Source of the DNA: Frankia sp. AiPa1
GTDB taxonomy: Bacteria > Actinomycetota > Actinomycetes > Frankiales > Frankiaceae
Assembly (NCBI RefSeq): GCF_023243075.1
Contig: NZ_JALKFZ020000171.1
Coordinates: 1 to 48,086 of the forward strand
Direction: 5' to 3'
Length of the DNA: 48,086 nucleotides
Shown piece after piece: positions 8,470-16,109 of this stretch. The notes under the pieces were generated by a model. The model saw only the letters and a program-made list of their open reading frames with translations, was not told the origin of the DNA and searched no databases. A program made the translations under genes and the position numbers. Position 1 is the stretch's first letter. Each line of letters begins with the position of its first letter.

Positions 8470-9424
8470 AGCTCTCTCCCGCGAACAGGCCGTCGAGGCC
8501 GCGGCGGCCCAGCCGACGGGTCAGGACATCCTCGGTTCCCGCGCGGCCCAGCGGCAGCCGGCGCAGCGGCAGGCTGTACCGCGAGACCCAGGACAGGGTC
8601 GTCTCGTCGCAGAAACCCATCGCACCGTGCAGCTGGTGGCAGATCCGGAAGACCGTCTCGGCCGCCTCGACGGCGCCCAGGCGCAGCGCCAACGCGTCGT
8701 CGAACGCCTCGGGCCGCCGCGCCTGGACGCTCCACAGCGCGTACCCGGCGAGCTCCGCGACGCCGGCCCGCTCCACCTCGGCGTCGGTGAGCTGGAACTG
8801 CACCCCCTGGAAGCGGGCCAGGGGCTGCCCGAACTGCTGGCGTTCGAGCACGTGCGCGCGGGTGAGCGCCATCGCCCGGTCCAGCATGCCCAGCAGTGTC
8901 CAGCAGCCCAGCACCAGGCCGAGCGTGACGTCGGCGAGCCGCTCGGCGGCTCCGTCGGCATCGGCGTCGACCGGGGTGAGGTCGAGCCCGGTGACGAAGG
9001 CCGAGGTACGCGGCGGCCGGGCCGGGCCGCGCGGGGTCACCCGGAAGCGCCGCCCGTCCAGGGTGACGGCGGACCACGGCCCGGCCAGGCCCGCGAGCGG
9101 TGCGGCGGGGGCGGTCCCGGTCACCACGACCTGGCCGTCCACCGGCAGGTCGGCGGGTCGGCACAGCCGCTCGGCCACCGGGTACGGCGCCGCCCACCAG
9201 CCGGCCGACCGGCACAGCGCCGCGGCGGCCTCGAGCTCGTCGGCGCTGCCCCGGGGGTCGAGTTCCCAGGCGCCGAGCTCGGCCAGCACCGGGGAGACCA
9301 GGGACGCCCGCCGGGCGGGTTCCAGCTCCGCGTCCTCCAGGAGCTTGTCTCCGCCGGCGGCCTCCAGGGCCGCCTGGGCCGTTCGGCCGTACTCGAGGGC
9401 CTCGTCACTCAGATCGATGTTCAT
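8462..9424 (-). CDS. Acyl-CoA dehydrogenase, short partner subunit (pair 1)
   Basis: A 320-residue protein, shorter than the usual 380-400 for the family. The C-terminal helical domain is recognisable: RAHVLERQQFGQPLARFQGVQFQL, then CHQLHGAMGFCDETTLSWVSRYS. The N-terminal half is eroded, with no FSEPxAGSD motif, as in the non-flavin-motif subunit of alpha2-beta2 acyl-CoA dehydrogenases. ATG at 9424 overlaps the stop of the larger subunit gene (9421-10581) by 4 bp; the frame continues upstream only inside that gene. The pair resembles the second pair at 5259-7594 in order (large then small along the mRNA) and architecture, so the operon carries two heteromeric dehydrogenases, perhaps for successive oxidation rounds. 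Confidence 0.87.
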   Translation of the reverse strand: MNIDLSDEALEYGRTAQAALEAAGGDKLLEDAELEPARRASLVSPVLAELGAWELDPRGSADELEAAAALCRSAGWWAAPYPVAERLCRPADLPVDGQVVVTGTAPAAPLAGLAGPWSAVTLDGRRFRVTPRGPARPPRTSAFVTGLDLTPVDADADGAAERLADVTLGLVLGCWTLLGMLDRAMALTRAHVLERQQFGQPLARFQGVQFQLTDAEVERAGVAELAGYALWSVQARRPEAFDDALALRLGAVEAAETVFRICHQLHGAMGFCDETTLSWVSRYSLPLRRLPLGRAGTEDVLTRRLGRRGLDGLFAGESFE

Positions 9425-10581
9425 GACGCCGTCACCGGGTTCGCCAGCAGGGCACGGGCCAGCAGGATCCGTTGCATCTCGATGCTCCCCGAGGCCACCG
9501 TCGCCGACACGGAATAGCGGGCGTGCTCCTCTACCTCGCGCTGGAAACGGGCGCCGGCCACGCCGGTCGGCGGGGCGAGCGCGACGATGTCGGTCAGCAC
9601 TTCGGCGCTCTCCTGGTCGAGCCGGGTCACCGCGATCCGGTAGGCGGCCGAGTCGACCGGGCGTACCCGGCCGGCGCCCTGCGTGGCGATCACCCGGTAG
9701 GCGAGCAGCCGGGCGCGCCGCGCGTGCACCAGCATGCGGGCCCACCGGCCGCGCAGCTCGCCGGGCAGCTCCGCCCAGGCGTCCCCGACCGCGCCGGGCG
9801 CCGCCTGTAGCAGGCGCTCGCAGCGGGCGTAGCGGGCGATGCCGACCCGTTCGAAGGCCAGCACCTCCTGGACCAGCGCCCAGCCCTCGTCCACCGTGCC
9901 CAGCACGTCGGCCTCGGTCACCCGCAGGTCGGTGAAGAACACCTCGTTGAGATGGTGCGGGCCGATCATCGTGGGGATCGGGCGCACCTCGATCGCGGGG
10001 TCCGACATCGGCACCAGGAAGACCGTGAGCCCCTGCTGCTTACGCTCGCCCTTGGAGGTGCGGGCGAGCAGGAAGCACCACTGGGCCATGGTCGCGTACG
10101 AGGTCCAGATCTTCTGGCCGTTGACCAGCCAGCCGGCGTCGTCGCGGACGGCCGCGGTGCGCAGCGAGGCGAGGTCGGAGCCGGCGTCGGGCTCGCTGAA
10201 CCCCTGGCACCAGATCACCTCGCCGGCCGCGATCGGCGGCAGGTGCCGCGCCTTCTGCTCCTCCGTGCCGTGCCGCATGATCGTCGGCCCGACCCAGTTG
10301 ACCCCCATGTACTGGGCGCCGCGCGGCTCGTGGTGGGCCCACATCTCCTCGCGCACGGCCGTCTGCTCCCACAGGCTGGCCCCGCGACCACCGAACTCGG
10401 GCGGCCAGGCCAGGCAGAGCAGGCCCGAGTCGGCGAGCACCCGGCAGAACCGCTGGGCGACGTCGAGGTCGGCCGGGTCGTGGGTGAACGCGCCGAGATA
10501 GTCCGGCGGGACGTGCTCCTCGACCAGATCGCGCAGCGTCCTACGCAGCCGCGCCACGTCCGCGCCCATGTCAAAGTCCAT
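9421..10581 (-). CDS. Acyl-CoA dehydrogenase, large partner subunit (pair 1)
   Basis: A 386-residue acyl-CoA dehydrogenase. FSEPDAGSD at 128-136 and NGQKIWTSYA mark the flavin/substrate region; a C-terminal SGSIEMQR near 364-371 replaces the usual GTSEIQR. PPEFGGRGASLWEQ is typical of the N-terminal helical domain. The frame is open to a GTG at 10689, but that extension is a tandem repeat (LRTGTA-type hexapeptides encoded by the 18-bp repeats at 10585-10692). The ATG at 10581 is preferred because family similarity begins there; its ribosome site (GGGACGGG) is weak and made from the repeat itself. The gene follows an SDR gene after 164 bp and overlaps the short subunit by 4 bp. Confidence 0.92.
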   Translation of the reverse strand: MDFDMGADVARLRRTLRDLVEEHVPPDYLGAFTHDPADLDVAQRFCRVLADSGLLCLAWPPEFGGRGASLWEQTAVREEMWAHHEPRGAQYMGVNWVGPTIMRHGTEEQKARHLPPIAAGEVIWCQGFSEPDAGSDLASLRTAAVRDDAGWLVNGQKIWTSYATMAQWCFLLARTSKGERKQQGLTVFLVPMSDPAIEVRPIPTMIGPHHLNEVFFTDLRVTEADVLGTVDEGWALVQEVLAFERVGIARYARCERLLQAAPGAVGDAWAELPGELRGRWARMLVHARRARLLAYRVIATQGAGRVRPVDSAAYRIAVTRLDQESAEVLTDIVALAPPTGVAGARFQREVEEHARYSVSATVASGSIEMQRILLARALLANPVTAS

Positions 10582-10584
10582 ACC

Positions 10585-10692
10585 CGTCCCAGTCCACAGA
10601 GCCGTCCCAGTCCACAGAGCCGTTCCCGTTCGCAGAGCCGTCCCAGTTCGCAGAGCCGTTCCCGTTCGCAGAGCCGTTCCCGTCAGCACAGC
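10585..10692. repeat. Tandem repeat, 18-bp unit, six copies
   Basis: Six contiguous 18-bp units beginning CGTCCCAG or CGTTCCCG and ending CAGAGC or CACAGC, with a partial seventh after 10692. It fills most of the 164-bp gap between the SDR (10746-11522) and the acyl-CoA dehydrogenase start (10581) and supplies the leader of the latter. The unit is a multiple of three, so the dehydrogenase frame stays open through it. Confidence 0.95.
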
Positions 10693-10745
10693 CGTCCCGG
10701 TTCATGGCGTGGCCATCGTGGGGCTCGCTCGCCGGACGGGGACCA

Positions 10746-11522
10746 TCAGCGGGCGGTCCAGCCGCCGTCGACGACGACCGTCTGCCCGGTCACGAACCGG
10801 CCGGCATCGCTGACCAGCCAGAGCACCGCGCCGACGACGTCGTCGGCGGTCCCCTCCGTGGGCAGCGGGGTGTTGCGCCGCAGCCAGGCGCCGCCCTTCT
10901 CGTCGTCGAACAGGCCGTCGGTGATCTCGCTGCGGAAGAAGCCGGGCGCGACCGTGTTCACCCTGATCGAGTGCCGGGCCCACTGGACGGCGAGCTCGCT
11001 GGTCAGGCCGGACAGCCCCGCCTTGCTGGCCGCGTACGACGCCTGCGGGATCCCCGGGATGCCGACCCGGCCGCTGATCGACGAGATGTGCACGACGGCG
11101 CCCCGACCGGCCGCCCGCATGTGGGGGAACGCCAGCTGGCTCAGGCGCAGCGGCGCCACCAGGTTCAGGCCGAGCGTCTGGCGCACGGCCTGCGGCGGCT
11201 CGTCCTCGGCCCGGTCGCGGCTGAAGATGTTCCCCGCGACGTTGACCAGGATCTCCGGACCGCCGAGCTTGTCGGCGACCGCCGGGATGACCCCGTCGAG
11301 CTGGGCCTCGTCCAGCAGGTCGGCCTCGACCGCCTGGCCGCCGATCTCGTCGGCCAACGCCTCGATCCGCATCCGCCGACGCGCCACGACGGCGACGGAC
11401 GCGCCCGCCGCGGCCAGCGTCCGGGCGACGGCGACGCCGAGCCCGGAGGACGCCCCGGTCACCACCGCCACCCGGCCCGTGAGGTCGAACAGGCGTAGCG
11501 GCGCGCGGGGGTCAGCGCTCAT
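10746..11522 (-). CDS. Short-chain dehydrogenase/reductase
   Basis: A 258-residue classical SDR. Rossmann cofactor motif TGASSGLG at 22-29, NVAG at 94-97, catalytic Ser near 147-149 (HISSIS), Tyr163 and Lys167 in YAASK. The Arg-rich stretch VARRRMR after strand 2 suggests NADP(H). It probably oxidises a hydroxy intermediate or reduces a ketone in the pathway, for example a 3-hydroxyacyl-CoA. The frame stays open far upstream, but the ATG at 11522 is preceded by GGAGGTG at good spacing and family similarity starts just after it. It sits between the hydrolase at 11654 (131-bp gap) and the acyl-CoA dehydrogenase genes. Confidence 0.92.
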   Translation of the reverse strand: MSADPRAPLRLFDLTGRVAVVTGASSGLGVAVARTLAAAGASVAVVARRRMRIEALADEIGGQAVEADLLDEAQLDGVIPAVADKLGGPEILVNVAGNIFSRDRAEDEPPQAVRQTLGLNLVAPLRLSQLAFPHMRAAGRGAVVHISSISGRVGIPGIPQASYAASKAGLSGLTSELAVQWARHSIRVNTVAPGFFRSEITDGLFDDEKGGAWLRRNTPLPTEGTADDVVGAVLWLVSDAGRFVTGQTVVVDGGWTAR

Positions 11523-11653
11523 CAGGACACCTCCATGATCGACTCGAGGCGGGCCGGGCCTGAGCCGGGGCAGGAACAGGGCTGGGGCCCGGGAGCAGGG
11601 AGCACAGGCCGAGGGACCGGAGGGGCAAGCCGGTGTGCGGCCCGTGCGGTCGT

Positions 11654-13360
11654 CTAGAGGGCGGTCACGACCCGGCCCGCGCGGTCCTCGGTGATGGTGT
11701 CGTGGTCGACCAGCACCCGGCCGTTGACGAGGGTGTAGTCGTAGCCACTGGCCGGCTGGTCGTACCGGGGCGCCCCCAGCGGGAAGTCCGCCACCATCCT
11801 CGGTGTCTGCAGGTCGAGGCGCTCGAGGTCGAGGACGTTGACGTCGGCGAACGCGCCGGGGGCGAGCCGGCCGCGGTCGGCCAGGCCGAACAGCTCGGCA
11901 CCCTCGGAGGTCAGCTTGCGCACCGCCGTGGCCAGGTCGATCCGGCCGGTGTCGCGCACCCAGTGCCGCAGCAGGTAGGTGGGCTGGCCGGCGTCCATCG
12001 TGAGCGCGACATGGGCACCGGCGTCCCCGACGCCGACGACGACGTCCGGGTTGGCGAGCATCGCGGCGACCGCGTCGAGGTTCTGGTTGAGCACCGGGTA
12101 GTAGAGCAGCCCGAGACCGGCGGTGTCGGCGGTGTAGGCGAGGAAGGCCTCGGCGGGGCTGACTCCGCGCCGGGCGGCCTCGGCGGCCAGGCTGTTCTCC
12201 GGCCGCACGTCGTAGCCCGCCGGGCCCGGCGGCAGCAGGTAGAGCTTGGCCGGGTCCTTCGGCGCGAGCGGGCCGGAGAGGTTCGTCGGTGCCGCGGCCT
12301 CGGCGACGAGCCGGGCGCGCAGCCCGTCGTCGCCGAGCGCGGCCAGCCGCCGCGGCCAGGGCCTCGCCATCAGCTCGGCCCACGACGGCAGGGTGTCGTA
12401 CGGGGTGCGCCCGGCCAGTCCGTAGAGGATGCCGCTGCCGCGGGCCGCGGTCTGCGGGCGCAGGTCGGCGCCGCGGGCCCGGGCGGCGGCCACCTCGTCC
12501 ATCACCCAGGACCACAGGTCCGGGCGACGGTCACTCTGCATGATGGCGAAGGTCAGCGGCCGGCCCGAGTCCCGGCTGACCTGTTCCATCCAGGCGAGCT
12601 CAGCCACCGAGTTCGCCCGGGTGGGGCCGTCGCGCTCCCCGATGCGCGGCACGACCTCGATCGTTCCCCGGCCCTGGCGGGCCAGCGCGTCCGCGATCGC
12701 GGCGAGCTCCGGCGTGCCGGCGAACGTGCCGGGCACCGGGCGGCCGTCCGGGACGGTGTGCAGGAAGCTGCGGGAGGTGGAGAAGCCGAGCGCGCCGGCC
12801 GCGACCGCCTCCCCCACCACCGCCGCCATGGTCGCGATGTCCTCGTCACTGGCGGGCGTCTCCTCGAGACTCCGCTCACCCATGACGTAGTACCGCAGCG
12901 CACAGTGGCCGATCATGCCGCCGACGTTCACCCCGAGGGAGAGCCCGCCCAGGGCGCGCAGGTACTCGCCGTAGGACTCCCAGCTCCACCCGAGCCCGTC
13001 CATGATCGTGTCCGCGGGGAGGTCCTCGACGGACTCCATCATCTCCGCGAGGTAGCGGTGGGCGTCGGCGCGGACCGGGGCGAAGGTGACCCCGCAGTTG
13101 CCGAGCACGACCGTCGTCACGCCGTGCCGGCTCGAGGGGCTTGCCGTGGAGTCCCAGAAAAGCTGGGCGTCGAGGTGGGTGTGGATGTCCACGAACCCCG
13201 GGGTGACCACCCGGCCGGCGGCGTCGAGCTCGCGGCGGCCTCGTTCGGCCACGGTACCGACGGTGGTGACGCGGTCGCCGTCGATCGCCACGTCCGCCCG
13301 GCGCGGTGCGGCGCCGGTGCCATCCACCACGTCGCCGCCACGGATCACGATGTCATGCAT
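11654..13360 (-). CDS. N-acyl-D-amino-acid deacylase family amidohydrolase
   Basis: A 568-residue amidohydrolase of the D-aminoacylase/dihydroorotase-like group. Zinc ligands DIHTHLDAQ (His60, His62), the group-specific Cys89 in GNCG, and IGHCALR are visible, and a C-terminal GAFADVNVLDLERL strand closes the N-terminal beta-sandwich. The family is annotated for hydrolysis of N-acyl-D-amino acids, but many actinobacterial members sit in lipid or xenobiotic catabolic operons and have no known substrate. It leads an operon with acyl-CoA dehydrogenases and a crotonase, so a ring- or amide-opening role on a pathway intermediate is an inference. ATG at 13360; a regulatory palindrome lies at 13409-13426. 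A paralogue is at 17727-19367. Confidence 0.9.
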   Translation of the reverse strand: MHDIVIRGGDVVDGTGAAPRRADVAIDGDRVTTVGTVAERGRRELDAAGRVVTPGFVDIHTHLDAQLFWDSTASPSSRHGVTTVVLGNCGVTFAPVRADAHRYLAEMMESVEDLPADTIMDGLGWSWESYGEYLRALGGLSLGVNVGGMIGHCALRYYVMGERSLEETPASDEDIATMAAVVGEAVAAGALGFSTSRSFLHTVPDGRPVPGTFAGTPELAAIADALARQGRGTIEVVPRIGERDGPTRANSVAELAWMEQVSRDSGRPLTFAIMQSDRRPDLWSWVMDEVAAARARGADLRPQTAARGSGILYGLAGRTPYDTLPSWAELMARPWPRRLAALGDDGLRARLVAEAAAPTNLSGPLAPKDPAKLYLLPPGPAGYDVRPENSLAAEAARRGVSPAEAFLAYTADTAGLGLLYYPVLNQNLDAVAAMLANPDVVVGVGDAGAHVALTMDAGQPTYLLRHWVRDTGRIDLATAVRKLTSEGAELFGLADRGRLAPGAFADVNVLDLERLDLQTPRMVADFPLGAPRYDQPASGYDYTLVNGRVLVDHDTITEDRAGRVVTAL

Positions 13361-13408
13361 GGCACCCGTCTCTCCGCCACCGGACAGCTGCGCGTACGGA
13401 CAGCTGTA

Positions 13409-13426
13409 AGTGAGTGTTCATTTTTT
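13409..13426 (+). promoter_or_regulatory. Operator-like palindrome upstream of hydrolase/beta-oxidation operon
   Basis: AGTGAGTGTTCATTTTTT matches 15 of 18 consensus positions and sits 48 bp upstream of the 13360 start, in an AT-rich island of an otherwise GC-rich window. Confidence 0.62.
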
Positions 13427-13464
13427 TGTGATCGTAGGATCACGGCTCCGACCGTGTCAAGCGG

Positions 13465-14292
13465 TCACTGCGGGATCGCGCGCAGGTGCCGGGCCATGGA
13501 CAGCGGGGTGACGGACAGGACGCCGGAGTCGACGGGCAGGGTGACCCCGGTGATCCAGCGGGCCTCGTCACTGGCGAGGAAGGCGACGGCGCTCGCCACG
13601 TCCCACCCGTCGCCCGGGGTGCCGAGCAGACCGGCCTCGTTGCGCAGCGTGTTGACGTAGTCGGTGTCCTGCCCCGGAATCGACTTGACCATCGGCGTGA
13701 CGATGTGGCCGGGCGCCACGGCGTTGACCCGGATGCCCTGCCGGCCGTGGGCGTAGGCCATCTCGACGGTCATCGCGAGCATGCCGCCCTTGGCCGCCGA
13801 GTAGGCGATCGTGCCGTCGCCGCGCAGCGCCGAGATCGACGAGATGTTGACGATCGAGCCTGACCCCTGCGCCGCCATCACCGGCACGGCGTACTTGCAG
13901 GCCAGGAAGACCGTGCGCAGGTTGACGCTGAGCGCGAAGTCCCAGTCCTCCTCGGAGAGGTCGACCACGGTGCCGACCTGCGCCCGGCCGATGTTGTTGA
14001 CCAGGATGTCGACGGTCCCGAACGCCTCGAGCGCCGCGGCCACCATCCGCTCGCAGTCAGCCGCCTTCGTGCAGTCGGCGGCGAACACCTCGGCCTTGCC
14101 GCCCTCGGCCTCGATCAGCGCCCGGGTCTCTTCCGCCCGCTCGGCCCACAGGTCGACCAGCAGGACGCTGGCGCCCTCCCGGGCCAGCGCCACGGCGACG
14201 GCCTTCCCGGTGCCGACGCCCGGCCCGGGAGTGGAACCCGCTCCCGTGACGATCGCGCTCTTTCCCTCGACCCGCCCCGCAGTCCTGGCCAT
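13465..14292 (-). CDS. Short-chain dehydrogenase/reductase with extended glycine motif
   Basis: A 275-residue SDR. The cofactor loop is longer than usual: TGAGSTPGPGVGTG (16-29) instead of TGxxxGxG. NNIG at 99-102 and Tyr164-Lys168 (YSAAK) are intact, with Ser151/152 as catalytic serine. Strand 2 ends in LLVDLW, with an acidic residue favouring NAD+. It is the last gene of the operon starting at 17312 and follows the Ltp2-like gene after 96 bp. It probably oxidises a hydroxyl on a CoA-linked or free intermediate before retro-aldol cleavage; inference from position only. ATG at 14292 is preceded by GAGGGAG. Confidence 0.9.
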   Translation of the reverse strand: MARTAGRVEGKSAIVTGAGSTPGPGVGTGKAVAVALAREGASVLLVDLWAERAEETRALIEAEGGKAEVFAADCTKAADCERMVAAALEAFGTVDILVNNIGRAQVGTVVDLSEEDWDFALSVNLRTVFLACKYAVPVMAAQGSGSIVNISSISALRGDGTIAYSAAKGGMLAMTVEMAYAHGRQGIRVNAVAPGHIVTPMVKSIPGQDTDYVNTLRNEAGLLGTPGDGWDVASAVAFLASDEARWITGVTLPVDSGVLSVTPLSMARHLRAIPQ

Positions 14293-14388
14293 CGTGGCAC
14301 TCCCTCGTCATCGCGTCGTCGATCCCCGGATCCGCCGGATCCGTCGATCCAGGGATCCGTGGACACCTGGGCCGGCTGGACCAGGCGG
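14293..14388. other. Spacer with clustered GGATCC-type palindromes
   Basis: The gap between two minus-strand genes holds four GATCC-centred words within about 40 bp (near 14318-14360) that can pair with one another. No reading frame or operator match is seen. It may form a structured mRNA spacer. Confidence 0.4.
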
Positions 14389-15576
14389 TCATCCGGACCA
14401 GGCGGTCAGCAGGGCCGCGCCGGCCTCGTAGCCGCCCACGCTGGTGACCGCGGCGACCTGGGCGCCGGCCACCTGCCGGGCACCGGCCTCGCCGCGAAGC
14501 TGGCGGACGGCCTCGGCGACATGCCCGAACGCGGCGTGCAGCCGGCCGCCCGAGAGCTGGCCGCCCCAGGTGTTCAGCGGCAGCTCACCGTCGAGCGCGA
14601 TGCGCTGGCCGCCCTCGACGAACGCGCCGGCCTCCCCCGGCTCGCAGAAACCCATCGCCTCCAGCCACCAGACGACCTCGATGGTGAACCCGTCGTAGAG
14701 CTGCGCCACGTCGACGTCGGCCGGCCGAAGCTGCGTGCGATTCCACATCGCCGCCGCGGTGGCGTAACCGACCCGGCCCATGTCCTCCCACTGCTCCCAG
14801 GACGGCCGACCGTCGACCACCCCGGCCATCGCCTCGATGGACACCGGCGCCCGCAGGCCGGCGGCGGTGTCGGCCGCCGAGATCACGATCGCGGTGGCGC
14901 CGTCGGCGGGGACGTCACAGTCGTAGAGGCAGATCGGCGTCGAGATCATCCGGGCGGCGAGGTAGTCGTCGAGTGACAGCGGCGTGCGGTAGACCGCGTC
15001 CGGGTTGAGCGCCGCATGCGCCCGCTGGGTCACCGGGATCCAGCCGAGCTGCTCGCGGGTGACGCCATACTCGTGCTGGTAGCGGGCGGCGTATGGGGCG
15101 ATCTGGAGCACTGGCGAGAGTGCGCCGACTGGCAGCAGCCAGGCCAGCGGGCCTTCGGCGACCGGGTTCGTCGAGCCGTAGGCCGGCCGCCCACCCGCGT
15201 TGCGGGCCGCACTGCCCTCCTTGACCGTGCGCCAGATGACCACGTGCCGGGCTTCGCCGGTCGCCACCGCCATCGCCGGGCCGTAGAACGGCAGGCACAT
15301 CCCCTCGACGATGCCCTGGCGCCAGCGGGTGGTCATCCGCAGCGCGTCCTGGATCTCATACAGGTTGCCGTTGGCGTACCCGGGGAGGTTGGCCTTGCCG
15401 CCGCCGGGGAACATCGCCAGCCCGTCGATGTCGTCCACGGTCAGGCCCGCGTCGGCGATCGCCGCCAGCACCGCGTCCAGGGTGAGCTGGAACCCGGAAC
15501 GGTCGATCTGGCGGCCGATCTCCGACTGGCCCACCCCGGAGATCACCGCGCGCCGCTCGAGCAGCTCGGTTCCCAT
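14389..15576 (-). CDS. Thiolase-fold lipid-transfer protein (Ltp2-like), possible aldolase
   Basis: A 395-residue thiolase-superfamily protein of the SCP-x/lipid-transfer group. Seen: AVISGVGQSEIGRQ at the N terminus, LYDGFTIEVVWWLEAMGFCEPGE in the second half, and a Gly-rich closing QLSGGRLHAAFGH. The nucleophilic Cys context of true thiolases (CxSG) is not evident; the corresponding region reads EGMCLPFYGPAMAVATG. In steroid degraders such proteins, paired with a DUF35 partner, are retro-aldolases that cut side-chain CoA thioesters; here the DUF35 gene is immediately upstream, overlapping by one base (TGATG). The ATG at 15576 is fixed by that coupling; the frame is open upstream only within the DUF35 gene. 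Aldolase function is inferred from the pairing. Confidence 0.85.
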   Translation of the reverse strand: MGTELLERRAVISGVGQSEIGRQIDRSGFQLTLDAVLAAIADAGLTVDDIDGLAMFPGGGKANLPGYANGNLYEIQDALRMTTRWRQGIVEGMCLPFYGPAMAVATGEARHVVIWRTVKEGSAARNAGGRPAYGSTNPVAEGPLAWLLPVGALSPVLQIAPYAARYQHEYGVTREQLGWIPVTQRAHAALNPDAVYRTPLSLDDYLAARMISTPICLYDCDVPADGATAIVISAADTAAGLRAPVSIEAMAGVVDGRPSWEQWEDMGRVGYATAAAMWNRTQLRPADVDVAQLYDGFTIEVVWWLEAMGFCEPGEAGAFVEGGQRIALDGELPLNTWGGQLSGGRLHAAFGHVAEAVRQLRGEAGARQVAGAQVAAVTSVGGYEAGAALLTAWSG

Positions 15577-16064
15577 CAGCCGCGCTCCTGTCGCCGCGCC
15601 CCCGCCGGCTGCGACACCGGCGCGCGCCTCGGCCGCGGGTCCACCGTGCCCGCGGGAACGCGGGCCACGAAGCTGGGAATGGCCTGGCCGCCGGGTCCAG
15701 GCTCGAAGCCGATGTCGACCGTCATGCCGATCACGGCCTCCTGCGGCGGGCAGCCGCGCAGCCGGCCGAAGACCCGAACGCCGGGATGGTCGGGGAACTC
15801 GACCAGGACGAGCGCATAGGGCACCTCGAGCCCTGGCATCCAGCGCTGGTGGTTGACCGTCAGGCTGTAGATCCGACCCTCGCCGGTGATCTCCACGGGA
15901 GCGACGTCCCGGCTGCGGCAGACCCGGCAGATCCCGTACGGCGGGAAGGACCGGGCCGCACAGGCGGAACAACGCTCCACCAGCAGTCGTCCCTGCCCTG
16001 CCGCGGTCCAGAACGCCTCGGTCTCCGCGGTGACGGCGGGCGGTATACCCACGGTCGCGTCCAC
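15576..16064 (-). CDS. DUF35 / Zn-ribbon OB-fold protein, thiolase partner
   Basis: A 162-residue protein with an N-terminal helix, a rubredoxin-like zinc ribbon (Cys32, Cys35, Cys46, Cys49 in CSAC...CRVC) and a C-terminal OB-fold (GEGRIYSLTVNHQ...YALVLVEFPDHPGVRVFGRLRG). DUF35 proteins bind thiolase-fold enzymes and acyl-CoA; they are obligate partners of Ltp2-type aldolases and of archaeal HMG-CoA machinery. The GTG start at 16064 directly follows AAGGAGG. The last 25 residues are a basic Pro/Arg tail that may be disordered. One-base stop/start overlap with the Ltp2-like gene supports 1:1 production. Confidence 0.93.
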   Translation of the reverse strand: MDATVGIPPAVTAETEAFWTAAGQGRLLVERCSACAARSFPPYGICRVCRSRDVAPVEITGEGRIYSLTVNHQRWMPGLEVPYALVLVEFPDHPGVRVFGRLRGCPPQEAVIGMTVDIGFEPGPGGQAIPSFVARVPAGTVDPRPRRAPVSQPAGARRQERG

Positions 16065-16109
16065 GTGCCTCCTTCGGCCCGGTGACTGATGCGCGGCGCC
16101 ACGACCGCC

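Noticed and set aside
10585..10692. Possible CRISPR array
   Set aside because: The 18-bp units are contiguous with no spacers, and no cas gene is near.
10746..12515. 589-codon version of the SDR gene
   Set aside because: The extra N terminus overlaps the upstream hydrolase gene in another frame and has no similarity; the ATG at 11522 has a good ribosome site.
11633..13660. Long plus-strand open frame of 675 codons
   Set aside because: It is antisense to the 11654-13360 hydrolase, whose protein has clear metal motifs. The plus product is Arg/Gly/Val-rich with no similarity; open antisense frames are normal at this GC content.
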